From Gracilibacillus salitolerans (lineage in GTDB: Bacteria > Bacillota > Bacilli > Bacillales > Amphibacillaceae): a stretch of 64,000 nucleotides of DNA. Shown here one piece after another: positions 16,652-25,014 of this stretch (position 1 is its first letter; each line of letters begins with the position of its first letter). The notes under the pieces are model-generated. The model saw only the letters and a program-made list of their open reading frames with translations. It ran no database searches and had not been told where the DNA came from. The position numbers were made by a program, and so were the translations under genes. The stretch lies in assembly GCF_009650095.1 (NCBI RefSeq), contig NZ_CP045915.1, forward strand, positions 1,116,001 to 1,180,000. The letters run 5' to 3'.

Positions 16652-17800
16652 TTATTTTGAATCAACTAATTTCCCTTTGAATAGGATTTTCTTTGAAAAA
16701 GTAAGATTTAACTGGCGACTAAACTTCTGCAGTTGTCGCTCCTCACTCTCCGTGACAATGGCTACAACGGTTCCTGATTCAGCACCCAACCGCCCAGTTC
16801 TTCCGGAACGATGAACAAATTGTGTCGTCTCTTTAGGCAAGTCCATATGAATAACATGAGATAAATCAGGGATATCTAAGCCTCTTGCAGCAACATCTGA
16901 AGCTAGTAGTAGATCAGATTTTCCTTCGCGGAATTCTTTAATTGCTTTAGCGCGCTCTTGCTTTTTGGAGTCACTATGTAAAACTCCTGCATTGATTCCC
17001 ATATAATCTAGTTTTTCTGCCAGTACCGAAAGCGTTGTAATGTCTTTGACGAATACTAATGCTTTCATTTCATGATTTCGTACGAGCTTTCGCAGCGGTT
17101 CAATCTTATCTCTCGCTTCACAAACAAGATACATATACACTACATTTGGTCGATCATCATCTTCTTTACCTACTCGAATTACTTCAGGACTGTTCATTAG
17201 TTCTTCTGCCTTTGATTGTACTATTTTAGGTAGAGTTGCCGAAAAGACGAGCACTTGCCGGTCACTCAAGGTACTTTTCACGATTTTTTCGATAGTAGGT
17301 ATATGTTCGGGTACTAACAGTTGATCTGCTTCATCCAATACAATCGTTTTTACTTGATGCATCTTTAATTTTTTCTGGTTAATTAGTTCGTTCATTCTTC
17401 CTGGTGTTCCAATTACGATTTGCGGTTTCTTTTTCAACTTTTCAATTTGTCGTTTTACGTTTGCTCCACCAATCAGTGTAGCACTTCCTATTCCACTATC
17501 CCTTGACCACTCCTGAACTTCTTGATTTATTTGCATCACCAGTTCATGGGATGATGCTAAGATAACAACTTGGGTATTTTTTTGAGTTGGGTCGATTTGT
17601 TGCAAAAGTGGTAAAAGGTAAGCTAGCGTTTTACCGCTGCCTGTTGGTGACTCAGCAATGATATCTTTTCCGTCGATTATAAAACGGGCCGTATGTAGTT
17701 GAATGGCTGTTAGCTTTTCAAATCCGGATTTATCCCATATGGTTTGAAGAAACGGTTTCAGGTCAGGTAATACTTCATTTAATGATTGAATTTTATTCAT
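16652..17800 (-). CDS. DEAD-box RNA helicase (YfmL-like)
   Basis: An ATP-dependent RNA helicase of 382 residues consisting of the two RecA-like domains with no long C-terminal extension. Motifs in order: a Q-motif region (GFEKLTAIQLHT), Walker A SPTGSGKT, GG/TPGRM, VLDEADQLL (motif II DEAD), SATLP (motif III), ARGLDIP (motif V) and HRSGRTGRLG (motif VI). Size and lack of a C-terminal RNA-binding domain resemble B. subtilis YfmL, which acts in ribosome assembly; that match is from memory of the family. ATG 17800 is chosen because AAAAGGAGC precedes it; the frame extends 24 codons further without a good site. Confidence 0.92.
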   Translation of the reverse strand: MNKIQSLNEVLPDLKPFLQTIWDKSGFEKLTAIQLHTARFIIDGKDIIAESPTGSGKTLAYLLPLLQQIDPTQKNTQVVILASSHELVMQINQEVQEWSRDSGIGSATLIGGANVKRQIEKLKKKPQIVIGTPGRMNELINQKKLKMHQVKTIVLDEADQLLVPEHIPTIEKIVKSTLSDRQVLVFSATLPKIVQSKAEELMNSPEVIRVGKEDDDRPNVVYMYLVCEARDKIEPLRKLVRNHEMKALVFVKDITTLSVLAEKLDYMGINAGVLHSDSKKQERAKAIKEFREGKSDLLLASDVAARGLDIPDLSHVIHMDLPKETTQFVHRSGRTGRLGAESGTVVAIVTESEERQLQKFSRQLNLTFSKKILFKGKLVDSK

Positions 17801-17992
17801 TTCTAATGCTCCTTTTAATGCTTCAATTCGTACATCTTTATTCAGAGTAATGCGGATTACTATATACGTCAACTTGTACCATTATTTTGTGATAAATCAA
17901 ATCGATTATGTGCTCTCCATAAGCTGGGGAGAGATTACACATAAAATTTTTCCTTCGTTATAAACTAAATGTATGTTCAGGAGGTGTAGAAT

Positions 17993-18307
17993 ATGGACAA
18001 TCAAGAATTCGAGAAAATATTTCAAGATTATAAACAGCAGGGTGAGGAACAAGCTCAGCAGGAAGTGCCAGCATCAGGAGAGCTTGGAAAAGAACAAATT
18101 GTTGCTGTTCGAAAAAATGATGAGGGCGATATTATTGCATTTAAAACGAATAGCGGCAGAGAGTTAGACTACGTAACCGCAATTGATGAAGCAAAAGCAG
18201 GAAAAATTGAGCATGTCGATGTATTTCATAAATATGGTCGAGACATTATCCGTAGTGAACCTGACGGTATTAAAGAAAATAATCTAGATCAATTAGATAC
18301 ATTTTAA
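17993..18307 (+). CDS. DUF3892 domain protein
   Basis: A 104-residue acidic protein with a Gln/Glu-rich N-terminal half and a DUF3892 domain (about residues 37-95): IVAVRKNDEGDIIAFKTNSGREL, then YVTAIDEAKAGKIEHVDVFHKYGRDIIRSEPDG. The family is common in Bacillaceae and has no established function. A strong AGGAGGTG site precedes ATG 17993. It is divergent from the helicase gene. Confidence 0.88.
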   Translation: MDNQEFEKIFQDYKQQGEEQAQQEVPASGELGKEQIVAVRKNDEGDIIAFKTNSGRELDYVTAIDEAKAGKIEHVDVFHKYGRDIIRSEPDGIKENNLDQLDTF

Positions 18308-18518
18308 TTGCATTGATAAAGAAACATATGGCAGCTATCAAGGGTAAAGGCTTTGTCCCCTTCCAATGCTGCTTCAAAAGCACAACAAATCAATAAGAAA
18401 GAACTATAAGTGGTTAAAGATCATGCGAGCGTCCTGTATTCTTTCTGCTGAAGTGATGATCTAGCCTTATCTAACTTGAAATGATAAGATGCCTTTCTCC
18501 ATTTAGGTGTTCCAGTTC

Positions 18519-18560
18519 CAAAAAAAGAGGTACTACTGACCACCAGCCGGTAGTACCTCT
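18519..18560 (-). terminator. Terminator of the GntR gene
   Basis: On the minus strand AGAGGTACTAC pairs perfectly with GTAGTACCTCT (11 bp) and is followed by seven T residues, 21 bases after the gntR stop codon. Confidence 0.85.
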
Positions 18561-18580
18561 ACATGTGTTACAATGCAAAA

Positions 18581-19228
18581 CTAAATATTCCCCATCCTAA
18601 TAAATCGTTCACGGATACGATAGTGATTTTCCTCTAAAATTGCTTTGATCTTATCATATTGCTCGGTTGAAAGGGCCTCATAAAGCTTGCTATTCAAAAC
18701 ATTGGCAGAGTAATGTTTATCATTAGGTCTTAATTTCCATCCAATCATTCCAGCACGGAAGCTTTTATCACGCCAGGAATCAAAAGTCTGCAGCATGATT
18801 TGATTGCGGGTATTTTCCACAATGGTTCTGGCAAATAAATTAGAATGCTTGAGGTAGACCGCGTACTCGTCATTTACTTCTGCTTGTAATTGCCTGTCTA
18901 AATGTAATTTAATTTGAGCAATATCCAAATTGATTGCCCCTTTTTGTAGCAATTCGACAGCATAATTCATTATACAATTATTCAGCTCGACGATTTCGAA
19001 TAATTCCTTATAAGAAATTTCTTTCACAAGGGTACCTCTATTTTTTAGAATGGTGACAAATCCGTCATTTTCTAAAAAAAGCAAAGCATTACGAATCGGT
19101 GTCCGACTCATTTCAAACTCTTTTGAAAGATTATTCTCTGATAAAAGCTCCCCTGGCATGATATCTCCGTAAATAATCTGTTTTCGTAATTCCAAATAGG
19201 GCTTTTCCGCTAATGACGTAGCATTCAT
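18581..19228 (-). CDS. GntR-family (FadR/VanR subfamily) transcriptional regulator
   Basis: A 215-residue regulator with an N-terminal winged helix (LRKQIIYGDIMPGELLSENNLSKEFEMSRTPIRNALLFLENDGFV, residues 13-57) and an all-helical FCD-type effector domain. It is divergent from the phosphonate-type ABC operon; two near-identical palindromes with a TTGTATACAA core lie at 19299 and 19464, matching the kind of site FadR/VanR-type regulators bind. It therefore most likely represses the transporter operon until a ligand derived from the imported compound appears; the ligand is unknown. Confidence 0.92.
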   Translation of the reverse strand: MNATSLAEKPYLELRKQIIYGDIMPGELLSENNLSKEFEMSRTPIRNALLFLENDGFVTILKNRGTLVKEISYKELFEIVELNNCIMNYAVELLQKGAINLDIAQIKLHLDRQLQAEVNDEYAVYLKHSNLFARTIVENTRNQIMLQTFDSWRDKSFRAGMIGWKLRPNDKHYSANVLNSKLYEALSTEQYDKIKAILEENHYRIRERFIRMGNI

Positions 19229-19298
19229 TTCGCTCTTTCCTTTCTCTATATCTTTGTAAACAACAATTGAATATTCCTAAACTAATAGTACCATTAAT

Positions 19299-19316
19299 CA
19301 TCTTGTATACAAGGTG
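19299..19316. promoter_or_regulatory. GntR operator, copy 1
   Basis: CATCTTGTATACAAGGTG is an 18-base palindrome with a single mismatched pair. It lies 70 bases upstream of the gntR start and probably overlaps its promoter, giving autoregulation. Confidence 0.75.
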
Positions 19317-19463
19317 TTTTTTGACTTGGATAAGAATTTACATTATATAAATATTTGTAGTATCAATATAAATCACGATTCTAAGATTAACATTCTTTTT
19401 GCAATCTATTAATACTTCCTTAATAAAAGAGATGTATATTTGTCATTGTAAGCAATTAGAATT

Positions 19464-19481
19464 CTAGTTGTATACAAGATG
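19464..19481. promoter_or_regulatory. GntR operator, copy 2
   Basis: CTAGTTGTATACAAGATG shares the TTGTATACAAG core with the site at 19299 and lies 107 bases before phnD, where it would control the transporter operon. Confidence 0.75.
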
Positions 19482-19587
19482 AATGCAAGAAGTTAATGAA
19501 TAAGTTTTTAAAAAAAGAAGGCCGGTTTGACGTTTTATTCGATTGGATGAAGCAAGTGATTTAAAACAAATTATGAAGGAGAGAAAA

Positions 19588-20517
19588 ATGATGAAAAATG
19601 TAATGAAGAAAGTTATGTTACCACTTCTCTTAGTAATCCTATTAGCAGCATGCAATACCGCTGAAGGTGAAACTTCTGCAGAAAATAATGAATGGCCTGA
19701 AAGCATGACACTAGTGCAAATGCCTGATGAAAATAATCCGACTGAGGCTGCTTCCATGCATGGAGCTTTAAAAGAACATCTGACAGAAGAACTTGGTATT
19801 GAAGTCGAGGAACATGATGGAGCAAGCTACGCAGTTGGAATCGAAGCAATGGCTGCTGGAAATCTCGATGTGATGCTTGGTAGCCCAATGAGTTACTATC
19901 AGGCGAAAGAGAAGGCTGGAGCGGAATTATTAGTCACGCCAACATTACCAGAGGGTAGTAATTATTACACCTCTTTTATTACGCAAGCAGATAATGAAGA
20001 AATCAACAGTATAGAAGATTTGGAAGGGACAAACTTTGCTTTTGTTAACGCAGCTTCTTCTTCTGGTTATCTTTACCCGAAGGCAACGCTTGTACAGGAA
20101 TTAGATTTAGATCCAGATAAAATGGAACAATCCGGCTATTTCTTTGCAAATGTTACTTTCTCTGAAGGTCATCCAAATAGTTTAATGGGTGTCAGTATGG
20201 GAGATTTTGAAGCAGCAGCGGTGGCACATAGTGTAATTGAAATGACAGCTGAATCAGGTAATTTTAATCCAGATGATATCAAAGTTATCGGACGTACACA
20301 AGATATTCCAGATGCTTCCTATATGGTTCGTGGTGACTTACCAGAAGATTTTAAGCAAGCACTACAAGATGCCTTTGTATCATTTGAAGATGAATCTTAC
20401 TTTGAGTCACTTCATGGTGATGCTAAAGCTCGCTTTAAAGCAACAGAGCCCGATTATTATGACTCTGCTTTAGAATCATTAGATACCATCAATGCGTTAG
20501 AGGATGTACAAGAATAA
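19588..20517 (+). CDS. phnD: Phosphonate-type ABC transporter substrate-binding lipoprotein
   Basis: A PhnD-family (phosphate/phosphite/phosphonate) binding protein of 309 residues. The signal peptide ends in a lipobox (LAAC). The mature part has the family's EAASMHGALKEHL, GIEAMAAGNLDVMLGSPMSYYQA and NFAFVNAASSSGYLYP segments; the Ser/Ser/Gly run corresponds to the phosphonate-oxygen binding loop. ATG 19588 follows AAGGAGAG. The stop codon overlaps the phnC start (TAATG), so the genes are translationally coupled. Whether the ligand is a phosphonate, phosphite or a phosphate ester cannot be told; no C-P lyase or phosphonatase is nearby. Confidence 0.92.
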   Translation: MMKNVMKKVMLPLLLVILLAACNTAEGETSAENNEWPESMTLVQMPDENNPTEAASMHGALKEHLTEELGIEVEEHDGASYAVGIEAMAAGNLDVMLGSPMSYYQAKEKAGAELLVTPTLPEGSNYYTSFITQADNEEINSIEDLEGTNFAFVNAASSSGYLYPKATLVQELDLDPDKMEQSGYFFANVTFSEGHPNSLMGVSMGDFEAAAVAHSVIEMTAESGNFNPDDIKVIGRTQDIPDASYMVRGDLPEDFKQALQDAFVSFEDESYFESLHGDAKARFKATEPDYYDSALESLDTINALEDVQE

Positions 20518-21347
20518 TGGAAGCTCTATTATCAATCAAAGATTTAGTAAAAGTATATGGAAGAGACACACGTGCACTAAATGGTATTTCCCTTGATTTC
20601 TATCCGGGGGAGTTTATTGTGGTGATTGGTCCATCTGGAGCGGGAAAATCGACACTGATCCGTTGCATCAACCGACTTGTTGACCCTACAGAAGGAGCGG
20701 TAGTCTTTGATGGCCAGCATATGGAAAACATAAAAGGTCGAGGTTTGCGGGAGAAACGTTCGAAGATTGGCATGATATTTCAGCATTATAATTTAGTGAG
20801 CCGAACCAATGTTATTAAAAATGTGCTTCATGGACAACTAAGCAATACACCTTTATATAAAAGTTTATTCGGTTTATATAGTCAGCAAGATAAACAAGAA
20901 GCGGTGGAATTATTGAAAAAAGTTGGACTAGAAGACCAAATCTATAAACGGGCCGATGCATTATCTGGAGGACAAATGCAAAGAGTAGGCATTTGCCGGG
21001 CGCTTTTGCAAAGACCGAAGATTCTACTCGCAGACGAACCAATTGCATCGCTTGATCCAGTATCAGCAAATATCGTGATGCAGCAGCTACACAATATTTC
21101 GATGGAAAAACAATTAACGTGTGTGGTTAATCTCCACCAGGTTGATTATGCGAAGAAATACGCAACACGAATTGTCGGCATTAAAAAGGGTCAAGTTGTT
21201 TTTGATGGTCCACCGGCCAATTTAACAGAACCAATCGTCCGCGATATCTATGAAGGGAAAGAGACCCAAATGCCACTGCAAAACGATAACAGTGTCACCG
21301 ACATATTTGTTAATGAAGATAAACAAATGACTGGAGCAGAACGATGA
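20517..21347 (+). CDS. phnC: Phosphonate-type ABC transporter ATP-binding protein
   Basis: The ATPase of the importer, 276 residues. Walker A GPSGAGKST (residues about 38-46), the Q-loop region FQHYNLVSRTNVIKNVLHG, the ABC signature LSGGQMQRV, Walker B ILLADEPIASLDP and the switch histidine (VNLHQVDYA) are all intact. The long segment between Q-loop and signature (KSLFGLYS) is a PhnC hallmark. It overlaps phnD by one base and phnE by four, showing tight coupling. Confidence 0.95.
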   Translation: MEALLSIKDLVKVYGRDTRALNGISLDFYPGEFIVVIGPSGAGKSTLIRCINRLVDPTEGAVVFDGQHMENIKGRGLREKRSKIGMIFQHYNLVSRTNVIKNVLHGQLSNTPLYKSLFGLYSQQDKQEAVELLKKVGLEDQIYKRADALSGGQMQRVGICRALLQRPKILLADEPIASLDPVSANIVMQQLHNISMEKQLTCVVNLHQVDYAKKYATRIVGIKKGQVVFDGPPANLTEPIVRDIYEGKETQMPLQNDNSVTDIFVNEDKQMTGAER

Positions 21348-22141
21348 AAAGGCAAATGAATAATCACATTCCATTAAAACAAGGTGATTCGAAACAAACG
21401 ATTGTTATTATGTTCGCTTTGCTGGCAGCTTTAATTTTTTGTGTCTATTATTTGGAATTGAGCTTTATCGATATGATTATGGGTGTGCCAAACTTTCTCG
21501 CTTTTTTCTTTCAAGAATTCCTTCCGCCAAATCTGGGGAATTTTAGCGAATACATCCCATTAGTGATTGACACCTTGGGATATGCAGTTATTGCCACTTA
21601 TATTTCAACGATTGTTGCCTTTGTACTAGGTATCTTAATCTCAGAACATACTAATAAATTTAAACCTTTACGGGTATTTATCAGAGGGTTTATTACGATA
21701 TTAAGAAATATACCTTTTATTATATGGGGAGCTCTATTGGTTTATATTTTTGGTATTGGTGGCATTGTCGGTGTATTGGCCTTGATCCTTGTTACGGTCG
21801 GGTTCCTAGGAAAAAGCTATGCAGATTCGATCGATGAAATTTCTGGGGACAAGCTGGAGGCATTACAGGCAAATGGTGCTTCCTATTTTCAAATATTATT
21901 CCATGGCGTCATTCCGCAATTTGTGCCAGCCTGGATTAACTGGACGTTATTTGCCTTCGAAATTAATGTGCGAGCATCCACTGTTTTAGGTTTAGTAGGA
22001 GCGGGTGGAATCGGCGTCTTGATTGATACCAATATCAATCTATTTAATTACGGGGAAGCCATGACGATCATAACTGTTATTGTCGGCATCATCTTAATAA
22101 CAGAGTATATTACGAATTCGATTCGTAGCCGAATTGCTTAG
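21344..22141 (+). CDS. phnE: Phosphonate-type ABC transporter permease, first copy
   Basis: A 265-residue membrane permease with about six spans and the EAA-type coupling loop (DKLEALQANGASYFQILFHGVIPQF) that contacts PhnC. It begins inside the end of phnC. A second permease gene follows after 24 bases, so the channel is probably a heterodimer. Family membership is clear from the RASTVLGLVGAGGIG motif in the last third. Confidence 0.92.
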   Translation: MKRQMNNHIPLKQGDSKQTIVIMFALLAALIFCVYYLELSFIDMIMGVPNFLAFFFQEFLPPNLGNFSEYIPLVIDTLGYAVIATYISTIVAFVLGILISEHTNKFKPLRVFIRGFITILRNIPFIIWGALLVYIFGIGGIVGVLALILVTVGFLGKSYADSIDEISGDKLEALQANGASYFQILFHGVIPQFVPAWINWTLFAFEINVRASTVLGLVGAGGIGVLIDTNINLFNYGEAMTIITVIVGIILITEYITNSIRSRIA

Positions 22142-22165
22142 CGTATAGTAGGGGAGGGGAAAATA

Positions 22166-22954
22166 ATGGAACGTATTCGAATCACTTCTAAAGGGAGTGC
22201 CCGCAAATCGATCATAGCTATCATTACTTTACTAATCGTGTTTTTTGGAGCGATAAAATTAGTTAATTTAGATGTGCAAGAATTTATTAAAAGATTAGCA
22301 AATGTGCCTGAAGTTGTTGCTAGAATGATGGTAATAGATGTAAGTGTGATCCCAGATGCTTTGCTAGCGAGTTTAACTAGTTTATCACTTGCCTTTCTGA
22401 CTTTGGTTGTCGCTGTCGTAGTAGCGGTACTGCTGAGTTTTTTAGCAGCAAAAAATATTACCCCAAATACATACTTGGCTAATTTTATTAAAGGTTTTTT
22501 TGCGGTGATCCGCTCTGTTCCCTCGCTTGTATGGGGGTTAATGGTGATTGCTAGTCTAGGCTTTGGGTATACATCAGGCTTTATTGCCTTGTTGTTATCT
22601 GCCGTTGGTTATCTTGTGAAACTATTTACGGGAAGTATTGAAGAAGTTGGGATAGACATTGTGGAAGCCATGAGGTCAACAGGAGCTTCCTGGTTGAATA
22701 TTGTTTTTCATGGCTTACTTCCACTCTGTATCACCGCCTTCTTTGGCTGGATTACCGTTCGCTTTGAAGGCAATGTGGCAGAGTCGATTGGTTTAGGAAT
22801 TATTGGGGTAGGTGGAATAGGCTTACTGTTAACCAAGGCTATCGCTACCTATGATTACGCACAAACTACCACCATCTTAATCGTAATCTGTTTAGTGATG
22901 TTAGTCTTAGAATTCTCGATGACAAAACTGAAGACAATGGTGAAGCATGGTTAA
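22166..22954 (+). CDS. phnE: Phosphonate-type ABC transporter permease, second copy
   Basis: A 262-residue paralogue of the preceding permease, with a single N-terminal helix followed by the five-span core and the coupling loop VEAMRSTGASWLNIVFHGLLPL, then ESIGLGIIGVGGIG. It starts at ATG 22166 behind AGGGGAGGGG. Two-permease phn systems are common in Gram-positive bacteria. The gene ends 35 bases before the phosphatase start. Confidence 0.92.
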   Translation: MERIRITSKGSARKSIIAIITLLIVFFGAIKLVNLDVQEFIKRLANVPEVVARMMVIDVSVIPDALLASLTSLSLAFLTLVVAVVVAVLLSFLAAKNITPNTYLANFIKGFFAVIRSVPSLVWGLMVIASLGFGYTSGFIALLLSAVGYLVKLFTGSIEEVGIDIVEAMRSTGASWLNIVFHGLLPLCITAFFGWITVRFEGNVAESIGLGIIGVGGIGLLLTKAIATYDYAQTTTILIVICLVMLVLEFSMTKLKTMVKHG

Positions 22955-22989
22955 AGGTGCAAACAAAGAAAACAGGAGGAAAGAGCTAT

Positions 22990-23733
22990 ATGAAGAATGC
23001 AAAATTAAATTGGGTCCGATTGCCGCTTGAATCGGTTGAAAATTGCCGCGAGCTAGGCGGTTATAATACACAATATGGTCAGCAAACAAAATGGCATGCA
23101 TTATTAAGATCAAGTGATATGAGTAAGCTAACAGAAGAAGATATTATCTTTTTAAAGGAATATGGTGTGCACACGGTAATAGATTTACGTGGAGCAGATG
23201 AAATTGAAATAAAACCGAATGGATTGGCAAATACCGCTTTCTGTCAGTATCACAATATTCCGCTTATCACAGAATTGGTTTCCAATATTGCCTTTACGAC
23301 AGAGAAGCAAAACATGGGCGATTTATATGTGGAGTTATTGGAAAATAATCAAGCTATCAAGCAAATATTTGATTGTATTGCCCATGCTGAAGAAGGAAGT
23401 ATTATTTTTCACTGTGCGGCAGGTAAAGATCGAACAGGTATCCTGGCAATGCTGCTGTTAAGCCTGGCTGGAGTGGAGAAAAAGGACATTTTATCAAATT
23501 ATGAGGTTAGTTATACCAACTTAGAATCGATGCATAATTTGGAAAAATTGCACGAGAAGATTCCTGTCGAACTTATTTACTCCAAGAGTGAGTATATTGC
23601 AAAGGCATATGATTACCTAAGGAGCAACTATGGAACGGTTGAGCAATATTTATTAGCTAAAGGTGTGGAGCAAGACGCAGTCATGGGTGTGAGGACAAGG
23701 CTAGTTGGGAAGGACCCTGTGGTGGCCGTATAA
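22990..23733 (+). CDS. Tyrosine phosphatase-like enzyme linked to the phosphonate transporter
   Basis: A 247-residue protein of the bacterial Y_phosphatase3 / atypical dual-specificity group. The N-terminal ENCRELGGY motif is typical of this group; the P-loop HCAAGKDRTG gives nucleophile Cys142 and Arg148, and TVIDLRGADE supplies the upstream element. Start ATG 22990 has a perfect AGGAGG site. It is the last gene of the transporter operon, so it may dephosphorylate an imported phosphorylated compound (as some members act on inositol phosphates or phospholipid headgroups) rather than a protein. That would make the PhnDCE-type importer a phosphate-ester carrier; this is inference. Confidence 0.88.
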   Translation: MKNAKLNWVRLPLESVENCRELGGYNTQYGQQTKWHALLRSSDMSKLTEEDIIFLKEYGVHTVIDLRGADEIEIKPNGLANTAFCQYHNIPLITELVSNIAFTTEKQNMGDLYVELLENNQAIKQIFDCIAHAEEGSIIFHCAAGKDRTGILAMLLLSLAGVEKKDILSNYEVSYTNLESMHNLEKLHEKIPVELIYSKSEYIAKAYDYLRSNYGTVEQYLLAKGVEQDAVMGVRTRLVGKDPVVAV

Positions 23734-24335
23734 ATAATTTATTATATTTAGGAATATGATGTGGACGGCTTTTTAGCGATTTAATCAATCGTTGGAACGT
23801 CGTTTTTTCTATTTGCATGCCGTGGACTTTCAGAGTGAGCATATGTGTGTTACAGAAATATCCAATAACAGAAGGTGATGTCGAAAGACAATGATGTGCC
23901 GGTTATGATACTTGCTCAGCTATCCAGAAACGAGGGCTTGAAATCCCCTTCATATTGGTGGGGCCACCTATTGTGTTCTAAATGACCAAGCACTTGAAAA
24001 AGACCATCCATTCTAAATAGAGAAATAAAAATGCAGTGAAAACGATAAAGAATGTTAATGTTACAGAGAAAAGACAGGTGTGCTTTTTTTATTGGCTAAA
24101 ATCGGAAATTCTATTTAACAATTTAGGGGCAATTCAAAACGATATATTTTATCATGAGGATTTCGACAACTATATAATTATGGGAATTGAACAAAAACTT
24201 AACTATTCGAGCTTTTTTCACTTCTATATGAGTTAGAAGAATGTTTAGACGCCTAATTATCTTATGTATAAATCCATAATACTACGCAAAAATAAGAAAA
24301 AGTGTTTATAAAAACGCGTTAAAAGGTGGCTCTCT
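23734..24335. other. Gap without a convincing gene
   Basis: A 600-base AT-rich stretch. A 66-codon frame at 24036-24236 has no ribosome binding site and no recognisable features, so I do not call it. The final bases hold the AAAAGGTGG site of the next gene. No strong terminator is visible after the phosphatase gene. Confidence 0.5.
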
Positions 24336-24785
24336 ATGGATAATCAAAGATTAATTAATTTTCTGAATCAATTACTATCAAATCATTTCGTTCTATATGT
24401 TAAGTTACATCGTTATCACTGGTTTGTTCAAGGGAGGCATTTCTTTCAACTACATGCAACCTTTGAAGAAATGTACAAACAAACTGCTGAAGATTTAGAT
24501 GAAGTGGCAGAAAGAATTTTAGCAATCGATGGAAAGCCTTTGGCTGTAATGTCTAAGTATTTAGAAGAAACTACATTAGTAGAAGCAAATGCTGATGATA
24601 AAGAGAATGAGATTATTCAACAACTAATGGATGATTATAAGCAAATTATTTCTGAAATTCGAAATGATGGATTAACTCTAGCAAATGAGCATAACGATGA
24701 GCCTACAGCTGATTTGTTAATTGCTTTACAAGGTAAGTATGAAAAATATGTATGGATGCTATCAGCATACTTAGCATACGAATAA
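24336..24785 (+). CDS. Dps/ferritin-like DNA-protection protein
   Basis: A 149-residue four-helix Dps-family miniferritin that stores iron and protects DNA from peroxide. The helix-A segment VLYVKLHRYHWFVQGRHFFQLH gives the ferroxidase histidines, and HATFEEMYKQTAEDLDEVAERIL supplies the partner Asp/Glu residues; the IDGKPL turn is typical. It stands alone. In Bacillus such genes are under PerR or SigB control, but I see no clear Per box upstream. Confidence 0.92.
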   Translation: MDNQRLINFLNQLLSNHFVLYVKLHRYHWFVQGRHFFQLHATFEEMYKQTAEDLDEVAERILAIDGKPLAVMSKYLEETTLVEANADDKENEIIQQLMDDYKQIISEIRNDGLTLANEHNDEPTADLLIALQGKYEKYVWMLSAYLAYE

Positions 24786-25014
24786 TGTAGTTTACTAATC
24801 CCTGTCAGAATATCAATCCACGTTAAGGTTAACCACTCATAGTTAAAATATAAGAAGTTTTTGACTTATTTTCCTCGCTAACCTATAATTGATTGTCTGT
24901 GTTTAAATAGACAAAAATTTATCTTTAACTTTTTTGAATTAATAAGTTTATGGATAAAGGACATGAATAATAACTGACATAAAAAGTTATTGGATTTATT
25001 ATAGGAGGAAAAGA

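Noticed and set aside
24036-24236. 66-codon open frame after the phosphatase gene
   Set aside because: No ribosome binding site, no recognisable motif and composition like the surrounding AT-rich gap.
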